A stretch of DNA of 64,000 bases, taken from the NCBI GenBank assembly GCA_964503125.1, contig CAZCZE010000032.1:92423-156422 (forward strand). The letters run 5' to 3'. Position 1 is the first letter of the stretch, and each line of letters opens with the position of its first letter. Positions 58,010 through 64,000 of the stretch are shown here, one piece after another. The stretch is from FEN-1219 sp964503125. GTDB taxonomy: Bacteria > Pseudomonadota > Gammaproteobacteria > Steroidobacterales > Rariloculaceae. The notes under the pieces were generated by a model. It was not told the DNA's origin. It saw nothing but the letters and a program-made list of their open reading frames with translations, and searched no databases. The position numbers and the translations under genes are program-made.

Positions 58010-59761
58010 TTACGGGAGCGCGAAGACGTAGAGGTTGTTGGCCGTGCCGGCGCGGGCCTCGGGCGTCAGCGACGCGAGGCCGAACGTGTTCGGCGTCGCG
58101 CCCGTGCTCACGGCGACGTATTGCTTGCCGGCGACGGCGAACGTCGCCGGGAAGCCCGTGACGTGCGAGCCCAGGTTCACTTCCCAGAGCACGGCGCCCG
58201 TCGCGGCGTCGTAAGCGCGAAAACGCCCAGCCGTGTCGCCGCCGAACAATAGCCCGCCGGCCGTGGTCATGAGCGAGGTTTGTCCCGCGCGCTGCTCGCG
58301 CTTCCAGGCCGTGCGCCCGGTTGCCACGGAGATGGCCTCGATCGTGCCCACGTTGGTTTCGCCGGGCGCGAGCTGGTCCCTGGTGCGAATCGCGTAGAGC
58401 TCGTCGAGGCTCGGGCGCGCGGCCGTCGACGTCGACGTCATGCAGACGTTTTGCAGCGGCATGTAGATGAGCCGCGTCTGCGGGCTGTAAGTCCCCGCGT
58501 GATAGTTCTTGCCGCCCGTGAGGCTCGGGCAGACGAGCATCTCTTGGCCGGGGCCCGTGAAGAGCTTCTCCTCGTTGACGACGCCTTGGCCCGACTCGGT
58601 GTTCACGCGCGCGATGACGTTCTGCGCGACGGTGGGTCGTGCCCAGAGGAACTGGCCCGTGTCGCGATCGATCGTGTAGACGATGCCGGTCTTGCCCGGC
58701 ACGCCCGTGATGACTTTGTGCGTGCTGCCGGCGCGCACGCGCGGATTGATCCAGGCGACGGCGGCGGCATCGGGAGCGACCTCCGTGTCGACGAGGATGC
58801 GCTCGAACGGATGGTCGAGGTCCCAGTGATCGACGTTGTGCTGGAGGTACCAGACGATGCGGCCCGTGTCCGCATCGATCGCGAGCGTGCTGTTGTGGTA
58901 GAGATGTTGCTCGTCGTTGCCGCCAAGCATGAACTTCGGCGCCGGCGAGGTCACCGACGTGCCGACGTAGATGCGGTTGAGCTCGGGATCGAAGCTCGGC
59001 ACCATCCAGAGGCCGACGTGGCGGCGCTCCTCGTAGGGAATGTCGCCCCACGTGTCGCCGCCGGGCTCGTCGGGCCGCGGGATCGTCCGCGTGCGCCAGA
59101 GCTCTCTGCCCGTCGTCGCGTCGAAGGCCGTGAGCACGCACGCTTCGGGCCCGCCCTCGGGCTCGCAGCTGCGGCCCGAGATCACCTTGCCCTTGGCCAC
59201 GATCGGGCCCGAGCTGTGCTGTGCGCCGCGGCGATAGTCCAAGATTTGCGTTTCCCAAACGAGCGCGCCCGTGCGCGCGTCGAGCGCATAGGCGAAGTTG
59301 TCGGCGCCGTTGTCGAGGATCAAGTTGCCGTAGATCGCGAGGTTGCGGTTGATCGACGGAAACGGAATGTACTCGTTGTTGTCGTCCTGCACGGGACGGC
59401 GGTATTCCCAGATGAGATCGCCGGTCGCGGCGTCGATGGCCTGCGTGATGTCGTTCGGGTTCGGGAAGAACATGACGCCGTCGTGCACGAGCGGCGTGCC
59501 TTCCTGGACGCCTTGCGCGAGCGGGCGCGTCCAGACGAGGCGAAGCTGCGCGACGTTGCTCTTGTCGACCTGCGTGAGTGGGCTGTAGCCCCAGTGATTC
59601 AGCGTGCGCCGCCACGAGAGCCAGTCCGCGGGGTCCGGGTTCTCGAGCATCGCGTCCGTCACGGGGCGCAGCGCGCGTGTTTGCGCCGCGGCGCCCGACG
59701 AGGCGAGTGCGGCGAGCAGCGCAGTAAGAAGGGTAGCGGTCTTCGTCGCAAGAGGTCGCAT
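58010..59761 (-). CDS. PQQ-dependent alcohol dehydrogenase-like quinoprotein, periplasmic
   Basis: The 583-residue protein is a close paralogue of those at 61080 and 8551. It has a leader ending GAAAQ, then ITDAML-type start (RPVTDAMLENPDPADWLSWRRTLNHWGYSPLTQVDKSNV), repeated propeller W-motifs, and WYLQHNVDHWDLDHPFERILVDT with the Asp-x-Asp pair. The vicinal disulfide is replaced by FPSINRNLAIYG, and a separate Cys pair CEPEGGPEAC is present. It is last in a three-gene minus-strand operon. Soluble, with no heme domain. Substrate unknown. Confidence 0.9.
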   Translation of the reverse strand: MRPLATKTATLLTALLAALASSGAAAQTRALRPVTDAMLENPDPADWLSWRRTLNHWGYSPLTQVDKSNVAQLRLVWTRPLAQGVQEGTPLVHDGVMFFPNPNDITQAIDAATGDLIWEYRRPVQDDNNEYIPFPSINRNLAIYGNLILDNGADNFAYALDARTGALVWETQILDYRRGAQHSSGPIVAKGKVISGRSCEPEGGPEACVLTAFDATTGRELWRTRTIPRPDEPGGDTWGDIPYEERRHVGLWMVPSFDPELNRIYVGTSVTSPAPKFMLGGNDEQHLYHNSTLAIDADTGRIVWYLQHNVDHWDLDHPFERILVDTEVAPDAAAVAWINPRVRAGSTHKVITGVPGKTGIVYTIDRDTGQFLWARPTVAQNVIARVNTESGQGVVNEEKLFTGPGQEMLVCPSLTGGKNYHAGTYSPQTRLIYMPLQNVCMTSTSTAARPSLDELYAIRTRDQLAPGETNVGTIEAISVATGRTAWKREQRAGQTSLMTTAGGLLFGGDTAGRFRAYDAATGAVLWEVNLGSHVTGFPATFAVAGKQYVAVSTGATPNTFGLASLTPEARAGTANNLYVFALP

Positions 59762-59777
59762 GCGGGCTCCGATTCGA

Positions 59778-61052
59778 TCAGGCTCGTTGAGCTGCGGGGG
59801 CCGCTGTCGACGGCTCCGAGTGGCCGGCGGCGTAGCGGTACTTCGGCATGAAGGCCATGAGGACGGCCGACGCGAGCAGGATGACCGCGGCGGCGTAGAG
59901 GCCGTTGTCGTAGCTCAAATCCGCCGACAGCTCGCGCAGCTTCGGTAGTCCCCAGATGCCGACAGCAGAGCCGAGATAGAACACGCCGAAGATCACGCCA
60001 TAGACGCGGCCGTAGGCGACGTTGCCGTAGTAGCGCTTGATGAGGAACGCGAGCACGTCGAACTCGGCGCCCAGCAGGAAACCGATGAGCAGTGCGCTCA
60101 CGTAACCCAAGTCCGGATAGAGCGCGTAGAGCACGCACGCCACGGCGCCGCCGATCGAGACGGTCGTCATCACGCGCGGCGCGAAGATGTGATCGATGAC
60201 GAAACCGACTGCGACGCGCGCGAATAGCAGGCCGAACGCGAACGTGATTTGCAGCTGTGTCGTCTCGGCCGCTGTCCAACCCGCGTCCCGAAGCAGCGGC
60301 ACCTGTTGCGTCACGAGGCTGGTGGCCGTAATGCCCAGCAGGAGGAAGCCGAGGTTCAGCATCCAGAAAGTCGGTTCACGCGCTGCTTCCCGTAGGGGGA
60401 GGCCGAATGCTTTGGCCGCGACGCTGTGCTTGCGGGCCGCGATGTCCGCCGCGGAGGGCTCGCGCACGCAGTAAGCGACGACGGGCCAACTGACGAACAG
60501 CACGAGCAGCGCGATCACGACCACGGCTTCCCGCCAACCGTAGGCCGCAATCATCGGAGTGATCACGAGATACGGCAGAGCAAGGCTGCCGACGCCGATC
60601 CCTGCATTGGCACAACCGAGTGCCAAGCCCAGCTTGCGGTCGAACCAGGGAGTCACCGCTTGCAGATAGCCGAGCGGCCAAAGGCCCAAGCCCGCGACGG
60701 GCACGATCGCCCAGAGCAGGTAATAGACGTAGATGTTCGCAGGGGTGAAGTAGATAGCCGACAAGCTCAAGGCGAAGAGGGGAATCGACGTCAGAACGAC
60801 GCGGCGTGAGCCGAAGCGGTCGACGAGGAAGCCCTGCAACGGCGACACGACCACGATCATGTAGGCCACGAGCGAGAACGCGAACGACACGTCGGAGCGC
60901 AGCCAGCCGAATTCCTGCTCGATGGCCGGGATATAGCCCGTCACCGTGAGGTTGGCGATGACGCTCGGGCCGAGCGCCAGGCCGACCGTGGCGCCGAGCG
61001 TCGTCAGGATGCCGTTGCGCGAAGCTTCGGATGGCGGAGCGACCGTCTGCAT
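59778..61052 (-). CDS. MFS transporter between two PQQ dehydrogenases
   Basis: The 424-residue 12-helix transporter has the motif-A region LQGFLVDRFGSRRVVL and a central loop with charged residues. Family features (FGWLRSDVSFAFSLVAYMIVVVSPLQ, LGLALGCANAGIGVGSLALP) resemble the oxalate/formate antiporter-type MFS group. The ATG has GGGGGAA upstream. It sits 27 bases after one PQQ dehydrogenase gene and 16 bases before the other, so all three are one operon. It likely imports the acid made by periplasmic oxidation; this is inference. Confidence 0.88.
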   Translation of the reverse strand: MQTVAPPSEASRNGILTTLGATVGLALGPSVIANLTVTGYIPAIEQEFGWLRSDVSFAFSLVAYMIVVVSPLQGFLVDRFGSRRVVLTSIPLFALSLSAIYFTPANIYVYYLLWAIVPVAGLGLWPLGYLQAVTPWFDRKLGLALGCANAGIGVGSLALPYLVITPMIAAYGWREAVVVIALLVLFVSWPVVAYCVREPSAADIAARKHSVAAKAFGLPLREAAREPTFWMLNLGFLLLGITATSLVTQQVPLLRDAGWTAAETTQLQITFAFGLLFARVAVGFVIDHIFAPRVMTTVSIGGAVACVLYALYPDLGYVSALLIGFLLGAEFDVLAFLIKRYYGNVAYGRVYGVIFGVFYLGSAVGIWGLPKLRELSADLSYDNGLYAAAVILLASAVLMAFMPKYRYAAGHSEPSTAAPAAQRA

Positions 61053-61079
61053 GCGTTCCCCCGGAGCGTTAGCGGTGTT

Positions 61080-62834
61080 TTACGGCAGAGCGAACACGAA
61101 CAGCTGGTTGCGGAGCCCGGGCCGAACGTCCGGCGTCAGGCTGACGAGACCGAGCGCGAGACCCGAGCCGCCCGTGCTCACGGCGATGAATTGTTTACCG
61201 TCGACCGCAAACGCGACCGGGTAGCCGTTCACGGGCGCGCCGAGGTTGACCTCCCAAAGCACTTCGCCCGAGCGTTGGTCGTAGGCGCGGAAGCGGCCGT
61301 TGACGTCGCCGCCGAACAGGAGGCCGCCGCCCGTCGACATCAGCGACAGCTGGCCCGCGCGTTGCTCGCGCTTCCAGACCGTCTCGCCCGTCGAGACCGA
61401 GATCGCTTCGATGACGCCGACGTTGTCGGTGCCCGGCGTGATTTGCACGCGGTTGCGCAGCGCGTAGGTCACGTCGGTATCCACGATCTCGTTCGCCGAC
61501 GTCGTGGACATGCAGGTGTTGTTGAGCGGGTAGAACATCACGCCCGTGAGCGGGCTATAGGTGCCGGCCGGATAGTTCTTGCCGCCGGACGTGCTGGGAC
61601 AAATGAGCTTTTCTTGGCCCGGGGCCGTGAAGATCTTGTCGGGGCTCACCGTGGCGGCGCCCGACTCGACGTTGATGTCCGAGATGACGTTCTGCATCGT
61701 CGTTTCGCGCGCCCAGAGGAAATCGCCGGTCTCGCGGTCGAGCGTGTAGACGATACCCGTCTTGCCGGGCACGCCGGTGATGACCTTGCGCGGCTCGCCG
61801 CTGCGCACGCGCGGATTGATCCACCTCACCGACTCCGGGTCCGGCGCGACCTCCGTATCGACGAGCAGGCGCTCGAACGGATGATCGAGATCCCAGTGAT
61901 CGACGACGTGCTGGAAATACCAGACGATCTCGCCGGTGTCGGCGTCGAGCGCGAGCGTCGAGTTGTGATAGAGGTGCTGCTCCTGATTGCCGCCGAGCAT
62001 GTATTTCGGCGCGGGCGCCGTGACCGACGTGCCGACGTAGATGCGATTCAGCTCGGGATCGTAGCTCGGCACCATCCACATGCCGACGTGCCAACGCTTC
62101 TCGTAGGGAATGTCGCCCCAGGTCTCGTCGCCGGGCTCGCCGGGCTTTGGGATGGTGCGCCGGCGCCAGAGTTCGCGGCCGGTTCGTGCGTCGAACGCCG
62201 TGATCACGCACGCTTCGGGGCCGCCTTCGGGCTCGCAGCTGCGCCCCGAGATGACCTTGCCGTCGGCGACGATCGGGCCCGAGCTGTTCTTGGCGCCCGC
62301 CCGGTAATCGAGGATGTGCGTTTCCCAGACGAGCTCGCCGGTGCGCGCGTCGAGCGCGTAGGCATAGCCGTCCGCGCCGTTGTCGAGGATCAGGTTGTCG
62401 TAGATCGCGAGATTGCGGTTGGTCTCGGCGGCCGGGAAATACTGGCCGACGTCTTCAGGTACCTTGCGTCGGTGCTCCCAGATGAAGTCGCCGGTCGCGG
62501 CGTTCAGCGCCTGCGTCACGTCGTTGGGATTCGGGAAGAACAGGATGCCGTCGTGAACGAGCGGCGTGCCCTCCTGATAGGCGCCGTCGCCGAGCGGCCG
62601 CGACCACACGAGCTTGAGCTGCGCGACGTTGCGGCGGTCGATCTCGTCGAGCGGGCTGTAGCCCCAGTTGTTCAACGTGCGGCGCCACATCGGCCAATCG
62701 GCGGGATCGGGATTCGCGAGCATCGCGTCCGTGACGGGCGTGATCTCGGCGGTCGTCTGTTGCGCGCTCGACGGCGCGGCGAAGGGCAGTGTCAACGCGC
62801 CAAGCACGGCGCAAAAACCGGCGGCACGGGCCAT
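61080..62834 (-). CDS. PQQ-dependent alcohol dehydrogenase-like quinoprotein, periplasmic
   Basis: The 584-residue protein has a leader ending PSSAQQ, PVTDAMLANPDPADWPMWRRTLNNWGYSPLDEIDRRNV, the propeller repeats and WYFQHVVDHWDLDHPFERLLVDT. The classical Cys-Cys is replaced by AAETNRNLAIYD; the Cys pair CEPEGGPEAC is at the same place as in the paralogue at 58010. It is first in its operon, with GGGGGGAG before the ATG. It is closer to the 58010 gene than to the 8551 gene, indicating a local duplication around the transporter. Confidence 0.9.
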   Translation of the reverse strand: MARAAGFCAVLGALTLPFAAPSSAQQTTAEITPVTDAMLANPDPADWPMWRRTLNNWGYSPLDEIDRRNVAQLKLVWSRPLGDGAYQEGTPLVHDGILFFPNPNDVTQALNAATGDFIWEHRRKVPEDVGQYFPAAETNRNLAIYDNLILDNGADGYAYALDARTGELVWETHILDYRAGAKNSSGPIVADGKVISGRSCEPEGGPEACVITAFDARTGRELWRRRTIPKPGEPGDETWGDIPYEKRWHVGMWMVPSYDPELNRIYVGTSVTAPAPKYMLGGNQEQHLYHNSTLALDADTGEIVWYFQHVVDHWDLDHPFERLLVDTEVAPDPESVRWINPRVRSGEPRKVITGVPGKTGIVYTLDRETGDFLWARETTMQNVISDINVESGAATVSPDKIFTAPGQEKLICPSTSGGKNYPAGTYSPLTGVMFYPLNNTCMSTTSANEIVDTDVTYALRNRVQITPGTDNVGVIEAISVSTGETVWKREQRAGQLSLMSTGGGLLFGGDVNGRFRAYDQRSGEVLWEVNLGAPVNGYPVAFAVDGKQFIAVSTGGSGLALGLVSLTPDVRPGLRNQLFVFALP

Positions 62835-63078
62835 GTGGAATCTCCCCCCTCAGTCGTTGTTCGCGGTGTCCCGGCATCTTAGCTCAAAGCCCGGCCCACA
62901 CCCACGCCCGCTTCGCAGAGCGGCGTCGCACGCTTTCGTTGCGGCTGGGGTGGTGGCGCGGCCGGTTCGCGGCAATCTTCGCGGCCGCGCGCGCCGCCGT
63001 TCATCGAGCCGCCGGCGCTGCGCGCGGCGATCACACCGGCGGGCCGGGCTGCTGGCACGCAGCCGGGCCGCAGCCGAG

Positions 63079-63309
63079 CGGCCCACGCCGAAACACGTGG
63101 CCATGACTTGGGCGGCGTGGCTCAAGCGCGTGTTCGGCATTGAGATCGAGCAGTGCGTGCGCTGCGGCGGGTGGCTTACGGTGATCGCGAGCATCGAGGA
63201 GCCGGAGCTGATCGAGCGCATTCTCGCGAACCGGCGGGAGCGGGGAGACGAAGAGGCGTCGGCTTCGCCGCTCGGGCCGCGCGCTCCGCCGCAAACAAGC
63301 CTGTTCTGA
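63079..63309 (+). pseudogene. IS91-family transposase remnant (C-terminal 76 residues)
   Basis: The frame reads AMTWAAWLKRVFGIEIEQCVRCGG ... VIASIEEPELIERIL (split here), the well-known C-terminal zinc-binding end of IS91/IS801-type Y2 transposases. The N-terminal catalytic part is missing; the frame upstream is not recognisable and instead runs into the start region of the PQQ dehydrogenase. Downstream to 63547 there is non-coding sequence that may include the element's terminal end (TTTATACGCC near 63494). It marks the breakpoint between the quinoprotein operon and the cardiolipin synthase gene. Confidence 0.7.
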
Positions 63310-63547
63310 CACACGAGAATCCTCGACGTGCTCGTCTTTCGGGTCGAGCGCGAAGGGCCGTGCTGTGCGCGCTGAGGCCGGGATCGAGAATCGGCCGGTG
63401 GGGGGGCGACCAAAGACCAGCGTGAAGGGCGTTTCGCGGGCCGCCGTCGAGGGGTTCTCGTCCGGCGTTACACTCGGCTTTGACAGAAGGGCCGTTTATA
63501 CGCCTTAGTCGCGGGTTCTCCGAATAAGTGAGGCGATTTGCGGTCGC

Positions 63548-64000
63548 TCACAGCTGGTCCCGGAGCAGGGCCGCTGCGTGCTCCCACAGCTTTTCGGCGA
63601 GCGGCCGCTGCTGCCACTGCTGCAGGCTGATGCGCCGCGAGTGCCTGATGTCATCCTCGAAAATCTCGATCTGGCGGCGCGCGAATTCGGCGTCGTAGAC
63701 ATTCAGGTTGGCTTCGTCGTTCAGCCGGAACGAGCGGTTGTCGAAGTTGGTCGAGCCGACCGACACCCACAGCGCATCCACGACCATGACCTTGCAGTGA
63801 TACATGGTGGGCCGGTATTCATGGATTTCGACGCCCGCCTCGAGCAACGCTCCCCATACCGAACGCGATGCGCGCCGGACGATTTCGGTGTCGGTATGCT
63901 CTCCCGGCACCACCACCCGAATCCTGACGCCGCGTTTCGCGGCGGCCACCAGTGCGCGCAGCGTCTGGTTGTCCGGCACGAAGTAGGCGCTGGACAGGTC
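63548..64000 (-). CDS. phospholipase D/cardiolipin synthase family protein (5' end outside window)
   Basis: The C-terminal 150 residues are visible, reading into the window from the right edge: AYFVPDNQTLRALVAAAKRGV, RVVVPGEHTD, and the HKD motif in YHCKVMVVDALWVSVGSTNFD, followed by NRSFRLNDEANL. This is the second PLD active site of cardiolipin synthases (ClsB/ClsC type), which join two phosphatidylglycerol molecules at the membrane. The end DDIRHSRRISLQQWQQRP is typical of the family. The N-terminal half lies beyond base 64000, so the exact subgroup is open. Confidence 0.88.
   Translation of the reverse strand, partial: DLSSAYFVPDNQTLRALVAAAKRGVRIRVVVPGEHTDTEIVRRASRSVWGALLEAGVEIHEYRPTMYHCKVMVVDALWVSVGSTNFDNRSFRLNDEANLNVYDAEFARRQIEIFEDDIRHSRRISLQQWQQRPLAEKLWEHAAALLRDQL

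Noticed and set aside
61191..62882. Open frame of 563 codons on the plus strand across the PQQ dehydrogenase at 61080
   Set aside because: Same reason: a high-GC antisense shadow with no domain and no ribosome site.

Overview
The window is GC-rich, densely coding bacterial DNA. Gene content suggests a free-living aerobic proteobacterium, probably a gammaproteobacterium of the Steroidobacter/Woeseia kind: many exported PQQ dehydrogenases, DUF6152 proteins, a ZnuD-like TonB receptor, PpsA/PpsR, ApaH, GlyA and DgkA. That placement is inference, because no rRNA is present. I saw no tRNA, rRNA, phage or CRISPR array.

Layout. 1-4663 is a tightly overlapping minus-strand operon: two small exported proteins, an exported metallo-beta-lactamase (MBL) fold hydrolase, an HpaB-type flavin monooxygenase and a persulfide-dioxygenase-like MBL cut by the window edge. 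4771-11255 holds an MFS transporter, an apparently exported fumarylacetoacetase-fold protein, a DUF6152 fusion protein, a PQQ dehydrogenase and a B3-like MBL. 11548-13103 is a foreign insert of lower GC: two integron gene cassettes with two recognisable attC sites and no integrase (a CALIN), carrying a DUF5694 gene and a toxin-antitoxin pair whose toxin is cut short by an attC. 13128-21248 has a molybdopterin oxidoreductase, a sugar dehydrogenase, an NhaD-like antiporter, a quinone-oxidoreductase-like protein, another MBL and a cytochrome P460. 21445-25563 is an acyl-CoA operon (acyl-CoA dehydrogenase, two CaiB CoA-transferases, MaoC hydratase). 25612-32477 has PpsA/PpsR, glutathione peroxidase, MarR and GntR regulators and methylcitrate synthase. 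32554-49230 mixes exported proteins of unknown function with an esterase, a di-heme peroxidase, a TonB receptor, GlyA, TPR/helical-repeat proteins, YceI and a Bax-inhibitor-like protein. 49403-54614 is a PQQ dehydrogenase - pobA - MTHFR - esterase operon. 54622-57999 holds ApaH, a CHAD protein and an orphan ParA. 58010-62834 is a PQQ dehydrogenase - MFS - PQQ dehydrogenase operon. The window ends with an IS91-family transposase remnant and part of a cardiolipin synthase.

How it works together. The general theme is oxidation of alcohols and aromatics: periplasmic quinoproteins and hydrolases, MFS uptake, HpaB/PobA ring hydroxylation, then CoA-linked degradation. Running through this is a family of exported proteins I do not recognise, called here the WGD family after the recurring motif W-[DE]-[GN]-[DG]-x-L-V-[VI]. 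There are six members in 44 kb. One is fused to DUF6152 and two lie directly beside separate DUF6152 genes. This gene pair, its fusion and its quinoprotein/MBL neighbourhood is the best candidate here for an undescribed system.
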